Shown: positions 1 to 9,715, numbered from the stretch's first letter. The stretch is 32,112 nucleotides of DNA from an uncultured Acetatifactor sp. (GCA_947581905.1 CANPWC010000006.1:1-32112), one strand, 5' to 3'. Notes: generated by a model not told the origin, from the letters alone. A program made the numbers and translations.

Positions 1-75
1 GGAATAATTGCCAACCACGGCTTGATGAGTTGCTAATCATGGCTTAATTCGTAGCCGTCTGCCGTTTGAAAAGTG

Positions 76-157
76 GCCGGCCGTCGCTTAAATCCAGTTG
101 CCGGCTGCCGCTAAATCCGCCGGCTGCCGCTAAATCCGCCGGCCGCCGCTTAAATCC
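76..157. repeat. Short degenerate tandem repeat, unit about GCCGGCTGCCGCTAAATCC (19-20 bp), ~4 copies
   Basis: Copies at 76-95, 100-118, 119-137 and 138-157, read directly from the sequence; the first copy is followed by a 4-nt AGTT spacer. Confidence 0.85.
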
Positions 158-161
158 GGCG

Positions 162-190
162 TTGACAAGGCTGAAAGATATCATTATAAT
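162..190 (+). promoter_or_regulatory. Sigma-70/SigA-type promoter of guaA
   Basis: Perfect TTGACA (162-167), 17-bp spacer, perfect TATAAT (185-190), about 100 bp upstream of guaA. Confidence 0.85.
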
Positions 191-287
191 AGGGCGTGAA
201 AAAAAGAAGTACCATGCCACGATGCCGGAATGAAGACAGGTGGATCGATAAAACGGGTGCGGCTTGCACCGGAAGCGAGGCTTAAGA

Positions 288-1826
288 ATGAAGCGTGAAA
301 TGATAGTCGTCCTGGATTTTGGCGGACAGTATAACCAGCTGATCGCCCGGAGGGTGAGGGAGTGCAGCGTGTACTGTGAGGTCCACCCCTATAACATGGA
401 TCTGGAGCAGTTAAAAGGGTTAGAACCTAAGGGAATCATTTTTACAGGCGGTCCCAACAGCGTATATGGCGAGGATTCCCCGTTGTGCGATCCGGAAGTG
501 TTCCAGCTGGGCGTGCCGATCCTGGGCATTTGCTATGGTTCCCAGCTGATGGCGCACCTGTTGGGCGGCCGCGTGGCGACGGCCCCGGTCAGTGAATACG
601 GGAAGACGGAAGTGGAAGTAGATAATGGGACGGCCCTTTTCCACGGAGTATCCCCTAAGACGATCTGTTGGATGAGCCATACGGACTATATTGAAAAAGC
701 GCCGGAGGATTTTACCATTACGGCGCATACCCCGGTCTGCCCGGTGGCGGGGATGGAGGCACCCTCCAGGAAGCTTTATGCGGTCCAGTTCCATCCGGAA
801 GTGATGCACACCCAGGAAGGGATGAAGATGCTGCATAACTTCGTCATTGACATCTGCGGCTGCAAGGGCGACTGGAAAATGGATTCTTTCGTGGAGACAA
901 GCATACGTGCGCTTCGTGAGGAAGTTGGAAGCGGCAAGGTGCTCTGCGCCTTATCCGGCGGCGTGGATTCCTCCGTGGCCGCCGTCTTGTTGTCTAAGGC
1001 GGTGGGCAAGCAGCTTACCTGCGTCTTCGTGGACCATGGCTTGCTGCGCAAAAACGAAGGGGATGAGGTGGAAGCGGTCTTTGGGCCGGATGGGCCATAC
1101 GACCTGAACTTCATCCGCGTCAATGCGCAGGAGAGGTTCTACAGCAAGCTGGCGGGAGTGACGGAGCCGGAGCAGAAGCGTAAGATCATCGGGGAAGAGT
1201 TCATCCGTGTATTTGAGGAAGTGGCGGACCAGATCGGCGCGGTGGATTACCTGGTACAGGGCACGATTTATCCGGATGTGATCGAAAGCGGCCTGGGCAA
1301 GTCCGCCGTGATCAAGTCCCACCATAATGTAGGCGGGCTGCCGGACCATGTGAAGTTCAAGGAGATCATTGAGCCGTTGCGTCTGTTGTTTAAGGATGAG
1401 GTGCGTAAGGCAGGCCTGGAGCTGGGCATACCGGAATATTTGGTATATCGCCAGCCGTTCCCGGGACCCGGCCTTGGGATCCGTATCATTGGGGAAGTGA
1501 CCGCCGAAAAGGTGAAGATCGTGCAGGAAGCGGACGCGATCTATCGGGAGGAGGTCGCCAAGGCGGGAGTGCAGGGCCTTGCGCAATATTTCGCGGCGCT
1601 GTCCAACATGAGGAGCGTGGGCTGCATGGGAGATGAGAGGACTTATGATTATGCCGTGGTGCTGCGCGCGGTCCTGACTTCGGACTTTATGACCGCGGAA
1701 GCCGCCAGGCTCCCCTGGGATGTGCTGGGGAAAGTGACGAACCGCATCGTGAACGAGGTGAAAGGGGTCAATCGAGTTCTTTATGACTGCACTTCGAAGC
1801 CGCCGGCCACGGTGGAGCTGGAATAG
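288..1826 (+). CDS. guaA: GMP synthase (glutamine-hydrolysing)
   Basis: GATase motif [17 protein letters not shown]-loop [16 protein letters not shown]-terminal [27 protein letters not shown]. Start chosen at [25 protein letters not shown] rather than 264. Confidence 0.97.
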   Translation: MKREMIVVLDFGGQYNQLIARRVRECSVYCEVHPYNMDLEQLKGLEPKGIIFTGGPNSVYGEDSPLCDPEVFQLGVPILGICYGSQLMAHLLGGRVATAPVSEYGKTEVEVDNGTALFHGVSPKTICWMSHTDYIEKAPEDFTITAHTPVCPVAGMEAPSRKLYAVQFHPEVMHTQEGMKMLHNFVIDICGCKGDWKMDSFVETSIRALREEVGSGKVLCALSGGVDSSVAAVLLSKAVGKQLTCVFVDHGLLRKNEGDEVEAVFGPDGPYDLNFIRVNAQERFYSKLAGVTEPEQKRKIIGEEFIRVFEEVADQIGAVDYLVQGTIYPDVIESGLGKSAVIKSHHNVGGLPDHVKFKEIIEPLRLLFKDEVRKAGLELGIPEYLVYRQPFPGPGLGIRIIGEVTAEKVKIVQEADAIYREEVAKAGVQGLAQYFAALSNMRSVGCMGDERTYDYAVVLRAVLTSDFMTAEAARLPWDVLGKVTNRIVNEVKGVNRVLYDCTSKPPATVELE

Positions 1827-1836
1827 CGGGCATTTT

Positions 1837-1880
1837 GGCTGGAAAGCGCGTAAAATGGGCGTTTTCCAGCCTTTTCTTTT
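1837..1880 (+). terminator. Rho-independent terminator of guaA
   Basis: GGCTGGAAA...TTTTCCAGCC stem followed by TTTTCTTTT. Confidence 0.85.
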
Positions 1881-2119
1881 GCTTCGTGAGATGGTTTTGA
1901 GACTGATTTCGAGGCGCTTTCCACATATTCCATAAAAAGAGAATCTGGTTGAAATTCCTGTCGAAGTGTGTTAGTATTTCTTTGGGACTACCAGGATGGT
2001 AGGCGGTTAGCCCTCTCCGGAGGGACTATGACCCTCCGATTACAATGTATCTTCGATACATAGAAACCCGCAAGGGAATAAGGTGAATTTATTCACCTGG
2101 GAAAGGAGGGCTGAGCCAT

Positions 2120-2218
2120 ATGGATATTTTGGGACTGATTGCAGTGTTGAGCTTCGGCTTGACCTGCTTTGGAATCGGATACTCTTTTGGTAAAGATAGT
2201 AACAAGACACAAAAATAA
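2120..2218 (+). CDS. 32-aa small hydrophobic peptide, putative membrane toxin
   Basis: MDILGLIAVLSFGLTCFGIGYSFGKDSNKTQK; SD AAGGAGGG upstream; one hydrophobic segment and a short basic tail. Confidence 0.6.
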   Translation: MDILGLIAVLSFGLTCFGIGYSFGKDSNKTQK

Positions 2219-2250
2219 CCGCCCCCCGACCAAAGGATGCGGTTATTTTT
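2211..2250. terminator. Symmetrical (potentially bidirectional) intrinsic terminator
   Basis: AAAAATAACCGC (2211-2222) is the exact reverse complement of GCGGTTATTTTT (2239-2250). Confidence 0.8.
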
Positions 2251-2293
2251 AGCATTTAACTAATCGGGCTAACCGTCTATCGGTAGAGCCCAG

Positions 2294-2322
2294 GGGCATC
2301 TGTTACTAGCAGGTGCCCTTCT
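2294..2322 (+). terminator. Hairpin/terminator at the end of the structured RNA locus
   Basis: GGGCATCTG-ttactag-CAGGTGCCC followed by TTCTTTAT. Confidence 0.6.
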
Positions 2323-2355
2323 TTATGTTCAATATACCATATTCTGTATGGAGTT

Positions 2356-3462
2356 TCAAGTGTTTTTTTTGCCCTGGTCCTGCGGCGTCCTGCGGAACTG
2401 GTTCAGCCGGTCTGCCAGCTTCGTGTCCTTGTCAGGGTATAGGTGGGAGTAAGTGTCAAGCGTAGTCTTTACCGATTCATGCCCAAGCCGGTCCGCTATT
2501 TCCAACGGCGAGAAGCCGAGCTCGATCAGCATGCTTGCGTGGCTGTGCCTCAAGTCATGCACCCTGATCGGCTCCAGCCCCGCCCTTTTGGATGCCTGCT
2601 TTATTTCCTTTTCCAGGACGGCTTTGGTGAAATAGAAGATTCGATCGCCTTTCCCGATGCCGTAGACCTTTGATATGTATCCGCAAATATCGTCATACAA
2701 GAAATCCGGGATGGAAATACAGCGCTTGGATTTTGGCGTCTTTGGCTCCAGGATCAGCTCTTCACCATTTGCCCTTACATAGTTCTTATTTATGTCTATC
2801 CGCTTTGATGGGAGTATGTCCGCAGGGGTAAGGGCCAGCAATTCCCCGCAGCGGATCCCGGTGTAGAACAAGATATCGAACGCCAGCTTCACGGCAGATT
2901 TCTGTATGGCGTTTGAGAACTGCTCATACTGCTCCTGTGTCCATATGTGCATTTCCTCCGCCCTGTTCTTCCCCATGCCGCCTGCGGTCCTGCATGGGTT
3001 GAAAGGGAGCCGGTAATGCGCCACTGCATAATTCATCAGGGCGGACATCTGGTTATTTACGGATTTTAAATACGTCTGCGAAAAAGGCTTTCCGTCCTCG
3101 TCGCGATAGGAGATCAATTTATTCTGCCACTTCCGGATTTTTATGGTATCTATATCGCAGATTTTCATCCGCCCAAAATAGGGGAGGAGCTTTCTTTCAA
3201 TGATGTAATGCTTATTTTCCATCGTGGTCGGCTTCAGCCGGTTCTCCATGTCATTTAGGTAGTTTTCCACAAGGGAAGAAAAGAGGATGTCGCTGGTATT
3301 GTTCTGTTTATCCAAGAACAAACGCTCATACTCTTTCGCCTCCCTCTGTGTCTTGAACCCCCTCTTGCATGTGTGCCGGTTCTTACCGGTCCAGTCTGTA
3401 TAGTTGAAGGCGGCATACCACATGGTCTTGCCGTTTTTGAGGGTATACTTATAAGCCGGCAT
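2356..3462 (-). CDS. int: Phage/ICE site-specific tyrosine integrase
   Basis: Arm-binding-like N-terminus; catalytic R in TGIRCGELLAL, HDLRHSHASMLIELG, LGHESVKTTLDTYSHLYP. Confidence 0.93.
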   Translation of the reverse strand: MPAYKYTLKNGKTMWYAAFNYTDWTGKNRHTCKRGFKTQREAKEYERLFLDKQNNTSDILFSSLVENYLNDMENRLKPTTMENKHYIIERKLLPYFGRMKICDIDTIKIRKWQNKLISYRDEDGKPFSQTYLKSVNNQMSALMNYAVAHYRLPFNPCRTAGGMGKNRAEEMHIWTQEQYEQFSNAIQKSAVKLAFDILFYTGIRCGELLALTPADILPSKRIDINKNYVRANGEELILEPKTPKSKRCISIPDFLYDDICGYISKVYGIGKGDRIFYFTKAVLEKEIKQASKRAGLEPIRVHDLRHSHASMLIELGFSPLEIADRLGHESVKTTLDTYSHLYPDKDTKLADRLNQFRRTPQDQGKKNT

Positions 3463-3545
3463 GGCGGTCGCCTCCTTTGGTCTTATTATTTATACATTTT
3501 CCGCATGGAGATTTACTACTGGTAGCACCAGGGCGGTTTTTTATT

Positions 3546-4388
3546 TTACTTTTGCTCAAGCCTATGCTGGATGGATTGCTTAAGACGATTTGCAGAATTG
3601 CTTTGCTGCAATGATCGAAGCTGATAATAAGCGACACTTCTCAATTTTCGCAATCTGTCTGTTGCTGCAATCCCATTTCTTATCATGTCTGCATTCATGC
3701 TCTCTAGGTTAATCAATACAATCAGTTGTTCAACACTTGCAAAATCACGCATATTCTGCCTTTTGTTTCCTGTTTCTTCACGCCATTGTTTTGCTGTTTT
3801 TCCAAATAGAGCCATGTTTAATATGTCTGCTTCGGTAGCGTAAGTATAGCTTTCTTCTTGTTTGGTTAACTCTGGCGTAATGAGAAATTCTTTGATGGCA
3901 TCAGTATGTATCCGATAATTAATCTTGGAAAGTTCTCTTTTGGTGTCCCATCCAATTTCGAGGCGCTTTGCTTCATCCAGTTTTAATCGTTGGTAATCTT
4001 TAATAATATAGAGCTTAAATTCTGGCGATATCCATGAAGCAAACTCAAAAGCTATGTCTGTATGTGCATAAGTACCGCCATAGCGTCCTGCTTGCGATGT
4101 CATTCCTATTGCTGACATCCGTTCTATCCATTGTTTAGGAGTCATTATCAAACGCCCTGGTTCACTTCTAACCGTCTGGAATTCCATACGGTTAAAATTT
4201 GGATTGTATAATTTTTCCCACGTCGCAAGAAAATCAATCGTTGCATAGGAACTCATCCAGTTTGAAATTACTATTCTTGGATCGTCAGAATTTTTATGTT
4301 TTGCAATATCTGTTAAAGATATATAATCGTTTTGGTTCTCCTTAGAAAGTAGCACGGATATTTCTGTTCCGTTGGCATTTATTTTCAT
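3546..4388 (-). CDS. KilA-N domain protein (integrase-proximal cargo)
   Basis: N-terminal region DYISLTDIAKHKNSDDPRIVISNWMSS...FLATWEKLYNPNFNRMEF... and FASWISPEFKLYIIKDYQRLK typical of KilA-N proteins; AT-rich compared with the downstream operon. Confidence 0.75.
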   Translation of the reverse strand: MKINANGTEISVLLSKENQNDYISLTDIAKHKNSDDPRIVISNWMSSYATIDFLATWEKLYNPNFNRMEFQTVRSEPGRLIMTPKQWIERMSAIGMTSQAGRYGGTYAHTDIAFEFASWISPEFKLYIIKDYQRLKLDEAKRLEIGWDTKRELSKINYRIHTDAIKEFLITPELTKQEESYTYATEADILNMALFGKTAKQWREETGNKRQNMRDFASVEQLIVLINLESMNADMIRNGIAATDRLRKLRSVAYYQLRSLQQSNSANRLKQSIQHRLEQK

Positions 4389-4563
4389 ACATTCCCTCTT
4401 TTCATTTGATTTTTTATTAAATCGCCGGAGCGGCTATTTTAAGGACTGGGGCAAGTAAATTATATAAAACGGCGCATATAAAAAATAAAACTAGGTAGTC
4501 CAGCAATGTTTTTTTTCGCATTATAGTTTTCCGTTCATACCCTCCGGTACCACTCGAAGGGTA

Positions 4564-5646
4564 TTATTTTGCCAGTTTTCTGGGTTCGTCCGCTGCAACG
4601 GATATTTTCATAAAGTTATCACGTTCTTGTTGGAGAATTTGCTCCGATATCACACCGTCAATTTTTTTCCTATAATGGATTCCCAATTTTCTATAATCTT
4701 TTAGCAAGGCATCTTCATCGGTTTCTTTGCTCTTTTGAATGACCAAAGGACTGTCGCTAAATCCCAAAAGATAATCCGATGATACATTTCCCATTTCACA
4801 AAGTTTTTTTATAACAGCAATATGTGGCAAAAAACCATAATGATATAAATGAAATAACTCGGTAGTTGTTAATCCAAGAATTTCTGCTATATACTCATCA
4901 GTGTCACTTCCCAGGATTGTTTGAATACGTGACAAAGATTTTTTGTCCATTGGGAAAGGATATTCATTTGATGAAAGACGTTCCCTTGTTTTGTTACGAA
5001 TTCCCAATAAAAAGTCGGTTGAAACACAAAACAAATCCGATAATTTTTTGATGTGTTCAGGACTTGGAATATCATCCCCGCTTAAAAATTTCCGTAATCT
5101 TGATATAGAAATATCTAATTCATTAGCAATTTCAAATTCATTATAATCATCCATCAAAGTGATTAGTTGGCTCTGGAATGATGGTACATCCACTCGAATT
5201 TTCTTCTGTTGTATGTGTTCATCAGTTAAACAGAGTATATAATCTGTGGATTCCCCAAAACATTCTGCGAGTAATATTAACTCATTGATATTTGGAGATT
5301 TTCCAGACAATACATCATCAAGGCGTGTTTTTCGTATTCTTGTTATCTCGGAAACTGTTGGTTTGTCCATACTATGATCTTTTATTAGGAATTCAAGACG
5401 TTGATGGAAATTTTCTCCTAATTGTGATTTTATGTATGGTTTTGGATTATCTGTTATTTCTAATAAATAATCACTTGAAACGTTAAATGTTTGACACATT
5501 TTTATTAAGGTTCCAATATCTGGAAGCCTTCTGCCTTGTTCATACATTCCAATTGTGCTAGGTGAAAGATTTAGGATGTCTCCGAGGGAATTTTGAGTGT
5601 ATCCTTTTTCTTCACGCAGTTTTCTTATATTCTCACCAATCAACAA
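4564..5646 (-). CDS. Repressor-like protein with four XRE-like HTH modules
   Basis: Module 1 is canonical (IRKLREEKGYTQNSLGDILNLSPSTIGMYEQGRRLPDIGTLIKMCQTFNVSSDYLLEITD). Modules 2-4 end with ESTDYILCLTD, VSTDFLLGIRN and VSSDYLLGFSD. Confidence 0.8.
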   Translation of the reverse strand: MLIGENIRKLREEKGYTQNSLGDILNLSPSTIGMYEQGRRLPDIGTLIKMCQTFNVSSDYLLEITDNPKPYIKSQLGENFHQRLEFLIKDHSMDKPTVSEITRIRKTRLDDVLSGKSPNINELILLAECFGESTDYILCLTDEHIQQKKIRVDVPSFQSQLITLMDDYNEFEIANELDISISRLRKFLSGDDIPSPEHIKKLSDLFCVSTDFLLGIRNKTRERLSSNEYPFPMDKKSLSRIQTILGSDTDEYIAEILGLTTTELFHLYHYGFLPHIAVIKKLCEMGNVSSDYLLGFSDSPLVIQKSKETDEDALLKDYRKLGIHYRKKIDGVISEQILQQERDNFMKISVAADEPRKLAK

Positions 5647-5676
5647 ATATACCTCCTATGTTGCTACATTAAATTT

Positions 5677-5773
5677 ATTATAACAGAAAAATCACACAAT
5701 TAATCACACAAAAAATGTGTTGACATTCTGCTGCGTATGTGTTAATGTATGATTAACAACACATAAAGTGTGT
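5677..5773. promoter_or_regulatory. Divergent promoter/operator region of the lysogeny-type switch
   Basis: Right promoter TTGACA (5720-5725), 17 bp, TAATGT (5743-5748). Left extended -10 TGTTATAAT on the minus strand (-10 = 5677-5682). Inverted repeats ACACA-N5-TGTGT (5706-5720 and 5759-5773) and TGTTAAT-N5-ATTAACA (5740-5758). Confidence 0.75.
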
Positions 5774-5789
5774 AGAAAGGAGGAGAAAA

Positions 5790-6002
5790 ATGAATTCAAT
5801 GCTTCGCGCTTTCAGGGAAGAACAACAATTATCTATTCTTGAAATGAGTAAAAGCATAGGAGTGTCTAAGTCCACATATGAAAAAGTGGAGTATGGTCAA
5901 AGGACGCCGAGTTATAACTTTGTCAAACGTTTTAAACTAAAATACCCTGCTGCAGACACAGACTCTCTTTTTTTTACCGCTAACTACACAGAATATGTGT
6001 GA
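5790..6002 (+). CDS. XRE-family HTH protein (Cro-like)
   Basis: MLRAFREEQQLSILEMSKSIGVSKSTYEKVEYGQRTPSYNFVKRFKLKYP; SD AAAGGAGGAG; divergent from the repressor. Confidence 0.8.
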   Translation: MNSMLRAFREEQQLSILEMSKSIGVSKSTYEKVEYGQRTPSYNFVKRFKLKYPAADTDSLFFTANYTEYV

Positions 6003-6125
6003 TGATTAAATTATAATCCATAGAGGTGAAAATCAAAATGTCAAATATTGCAGTGAAGACTTGCTTCAACCTATTTTTAAAAGTTCGTTAGGAAACATCA
6101 AGACACAATGAAAGGAGGATGCACT

Positions 6126-6932
6126 GTGAATAGGTTGAAACTGTTACGTGAAGAACGTGGAATGAAACAATCTACATTAGGGAATCTTTTAAACGTCAAG
6201 GATTCTGCCATCTCCAAATATGAATCTGAAAAAGTCCCATTGACTGGTGATGCACTAATAAAACTTTCTGAAATATTTAATGTGTCCGCAGATTACATAC
6301 TCGGGCTATCAGACGAGAGGTTCCCTGTGGTCGATCAGGGACGGGGGCTTCCTAATGGGATGCCTAATTATAGGGACATATTATTTTGCGGGAATTTTAA
6401 GCAATCGGTATGGAATCTGTGCAAAAATAAGCATATTTCCTTAGAGCAGCTTGAAAAAAATCTGGGATTTTCCAGGGGATTCGTGGAGCGAGTCGAAAAG
6501 GGTTTGCTGAAGCTACAGCTGGAAGACGTGCAAAAGATAGCGGAATATTTTCATACGACGCTGGATTCCGTGCTGGATGGCGGGAAAAGGGAATGCAGGG
6601 TTAAGGTACATCCCGGAGATGATCTCTTAGCGGAGAAGCAGGAGGCATGCATCCAAGAATATGCTAGGTTGCTGAAATACAAGGCGATGGGTTATCGGAA
6701 AAATGATCTTTTTACAGAAAAAATAAGTTTGCTAAAGGCATCATTAGAAAGGCTTGAATTTGACTATATGGAGTTTTACAAAGCTCATATGGACGAATTG
6801 GAAGCAAAGATAAGCACCTTCCAAGTAGCGGAATGCGAGGAGGGTGTCTTGGTAAATGAACTGAAAAAGCGGGGATACAGGATAGAAAAGATAGGAAAGG
6901 AGGGTGGTTATGATGCCGAACATAACAGCTAA
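6126..6932 (+). CDS. XRE-family regulator with two HTH modules
   Basis: GTG start after AAAGGAGG; MNRLKLLREERGMKQSTLGNLLNVKDSAISKYESEK...FNVSADYILGLSDER, then a second HTH-like LEQLEKNLGFSRGFVERVEKGLLKLQLEDVQKIAEYFHTTLDSVLDG. Confidence 0.8.
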   Translation: MNRLKLLREERGMKQSTLGNLLNVKDSAISKYESEKVPLTGDALIKLSEIFNVSADYILGLSDERFPVVDQGRGLPNGMPNYRDILFCGNFKQSVWNLCKNKHISLEQLEKNLGFSRGFVERVEKGLLKLQLEDVQKIAEYFHTTLDSVLDGGKRECRVKVHPGDDLLAEKQEACIQEYARLLKYKAMGYRKNDLFTEKISLLKASLERLEFDYMEFYKAHMDELEAKISTFQVAECEEGVLVNELKKRGYRIEKIGKEGGYDAEHNS

Positions 6933-7386
6933 GACAAGCTCCAACGTGTTTTACAAGACCCGTTGCGAAGCGTCAAAGCGTAATGAGGCCTTGAGCAGCA
7001 GGGAGGGGGCGGCGGACATCATGTCCATTGACCGCGGGCGGCTGTACCGGATCGAGAGCGGGATCGCCAACCCATACCCGGAAGAGATCCGCCTGATGGC
7101 AGACCTTTACAACGCCCCGGAGCTTGAGAACCATTATTGCGCGACCATGTGCCCGCTTGGAGGGGACGTGCCGAAGGTGGACGTGGAGGGCATAGACAGG
7201 ATCGCGGTCAAGGCGTTGTCGACGTTCCGGCGGATCGCGGAGACAAAGGAGCTCCTGTTGGACATCACGGAGGACGGGGTCATCACCAAGGAGGAGCAAG
7301 GCGACCTGAACAAGGTGCTTAAGAACTTGGAGGAGCTGGAGCAGGTCACGCAAAGCCTCAAGGTGTGGATCAAGAAGAACCTATAG
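6910..7386 (+). CDS. HTH (XRE-like) phage regulatory protein
   Basis: SREGAADIMSIDRGRLYRIESGIANPYPEEIRLMADLYNAPELENHYC resembles an XRE domain. Confidence 0.6.
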   Translation: MMPNITAKTSSNVFYKTRCEASKRNEALSSREGAADIMSIDRGRLYRIESGIANPYPEEIRLMADLYNAPELENHYCATMCPLGGDVPKVDVEGIDRIAVKALSTFRRIAETKELLLDITEDGVITKEEQGDLNKVLKNLEELEQVTQSLKVWIKKNL

Positions 7387-7390
7387 GAGG

Positions 7391-7609
7391 ATGGCAATGG
7401 CAAAATTGAGCGAAATCCATAAGCTGATCGGGGATTACCTGCAGCTGCATGGGGATAAGGACGTCATCAGCATAGGGACATGGGGCGGGGCGACACCGTA
7501 TGAGTACACGTTCCACCTGCATGATGTGCATGAGGGCGGGAGGGGTACATGCACTGGCAGTGATCAGTTGGATATTCCCAGATATCCGTCATCGAAAGAG
7601 GGCGTATGA
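7391..7609 (+). CDS. Hypothetical small protein
   Basis: ORF with SD (AGGAGG), coupled to the next gene by a 4-nt ATGA overlap. Confidence 0.5.
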   Translation: MAMAKLSEIHKLIGDYLQLHGDKDVISIGTWGGATPYEYTFHLHDVHEGGRGTCTGSDQLDIPRYPSSKEGV

Positions 7610-7848
7610 CTATGGCAAAAGAATGGATGGAAGACAAGGCGACATGGTTGTTTGACCTGGCGCATGGCAACCTGGACGGTGACGGCATCGTGAAAGGGTT
7701 CCTAAAGCATTATGCGCTGCAGGGGCAAGGGCTGGGGGACGTACAACGGGACATGCACTTCCACACGTGCTATGGGGATCATTATTTGGATTCCGCCATG
7801 CGCGGCTTGCGGGAGGCGCTGGAGGCGGCGGCCGGAGGCACTGGATGA
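7606..7848 (+). CDS. Hypothetical small protein
   Basis: Operon-consistent ORF overlapping the upstream stop. Confidence 0.5.
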   Translation: MTMAKEWMEDKATWLFDLAHGNLDGDGIVKGFLKHYALQGQGLGDVQRDMHFHTCYGDHYLDSAMRGLREALEAAAGGTG

Positions 7849-7862
7849 CCACGATGTCGTGA

Positions 7863-8531
<669 letters not shown>

Positions 8532-8567
8532 ATGGAAAAGGGCCATTACAAGGAGGGAAAGGCAAGG

Positions 8568-8870
8568 ATGTACATAGTAAGCAAGGATGGCAGCCAGGCC
8601 ATCAACATGGACAACGTGACCTGCATATACGCCAGCAAGGACGGGCACGCGGTCATGGCCAACTTCGTGGGCGGGGGAGGCTGCAAGATGGCGCGGTACA
8701 GCCGCCCGGTAGCAGGGTGCGCGGTCAGGATGCTGGCGGAGGCGATGGATGTGTTCGAGGCGTACCGCCTACCGAGCGACGAGGACGTGGACGCCCGGAT
8801 GGATGCCGCGGGGAAGGATAAGTTCCAGCATTTCGGCGGCAGGAAGCCGAAAGGGCACGGCTGTACATAA
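8568..8870 (+). CDS. Hypothetical protein
   Basis: MYIVSKDGSQAINMDNVTCIYASKDGHAVMANF...; SD AAGGAGGGAAAGG upstream. Confidence 0.55.
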   Translation: MYIVSKDGSQAINMDNVTCIYASKDGHAVMANFVGGGGCKMARYSRPVAGCAVRMLAEAMDVFEAYRLPSDEDVDARMDAAGKDKFQHFGGRKPKGHGCT

Positions 8871-8885
8871 AAGGGGGGTGGCATA

Positions 8886-9704
8886 ATGGGCATGAACGAG
8901 CCGGATGAAAGGTTGGAAAAGTTCCGGGAATGGATGGAGGAGAAGGAGCTTTCCGAGAGCACGATAGAAAGCTATACCTATGCGGCCAGGCTGTTCTTTG
9001 AAAATTATAGAGAACTCACGAAAGGGAATTTGATCAGCTACAAGAGGATGCTGATGGAAAAGCACTCCCCCAAGACGGCGAACATAAGGTGCATTGCCAT
9101 GAACCAGTATTGCGAGTTCGAAGGTAGGCGTGACTTGGTTTTGAAGAACGTCAAGATCCACAAAGCGACGACCGTGGAGAACGTCATATCCGTGGAGGAA
9201 TATAGGAGCCTGGTTTCCAGGCTACAGGAAGACGGGGACGAGAAAGGCTACTTCCTGGTCAAGTTCTTGGCGAAAACGGGTGCGAGGGTCAGCGAGATAA
9301 TCCGATTCAGGAAGCAGGACCTGGAAAAGGGATATTGCGAGATGTGGACGAAGGGAAAGGTCAGGAGGATATACATACCGGATTCATTGAAGGAAGAGTC
9401 GGAGGAGTATTTCGCAGGGGTGAAAGGGGAACTGCTGTTCCCGAACAGGCAGGGAAAGATGATGTCCACAAGGGGTGTGGCGGAACGGATAAAGAGCATG
9501 GGGATCCGTTACGGGATCAACGGAAAGGTGATGCACCCGCATTCCTTCCGCCACCTATATGCCATCGAGTTCCTGAAGCGGAATAGGAATGTAGCACTCC
9601 TCGCGGACCTGATGGGGCATGAGAGCGTGGACACGACGGCGATCTACTTGAGACTGTCGGAGGAGGAGCAAAGGAAGCAGCTGAACGAGGCGGCGAGCTG
9701 GTAA
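8886..9704 (+). CDS. XerC/D-like tyrosine recombinase
   Basis: TGARVSEIIRF, HPHSFRHLYAIEFLK, LADLMGHESVDTTAIYLRLS. Confidence 0.9.
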   Translation: MGMNEPDERLEKFREWMEEKELSESTIESYTYAARLFFENYRELTKGNLISYKRMLMEKHSPKTANIRCIAMNQYCEFEGRRDLVLKNVKIHKATTVENVISVEEYRSLVSRLQEDGDEKGYFLVKFLAKTGARVSEIIRFRKQDLEKGYCEMWTKGKVRRIYIPDSLKEESEEYFAGVKGELLFPNRQGKMMSTRGVAERIKSMGIRYGINGKVMHPHSFRHLYAIEFLKRNRNVALLADLMGHESVDTTAIYLRLSEEEQRKQLNEAASW

Positions 9705-9715
9705 GGAGCAAATAA

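Larger units (their letters stand above)
1988..2322 (+). ncRNA. Highly structured RNA locus encoding a small hydrophobic peptide; candidate type I toxin mRNA/regulatory RNA
   Basis: Series of hairpins in the leader (1988-2002, 2011-2024, 2045-2061, 2067-2076 GNRA, 2081-2098), long-range complement CGGTTAGCCC (2004-2013)/GGGCTAACCG (2266-2275), symmetrical terminator 2211-2250 and terminal hairpin 2294-2318. Confidence 0.6.

Noticed and set aside
191-287. Possible guanine/purine riboswitch in the guaA leader
   Set aside because: The leader is short and I see no recognisable purine-aptamer core; a conventional promoter plus short UTR explains it.
1827-2355. Assigning an exact attL for the integrase (guaA 3' end or integrase-proximal)
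   Set aside because: The right end of the element is outside the window, so no duplicated core sequence can be identified.
4537-4564. ATACCCT...AGGGTAT hairpin after the repressor stop as a terminator
   Set aside because: No T-run follows on the minus strand, so intrinsic termination is not supported.
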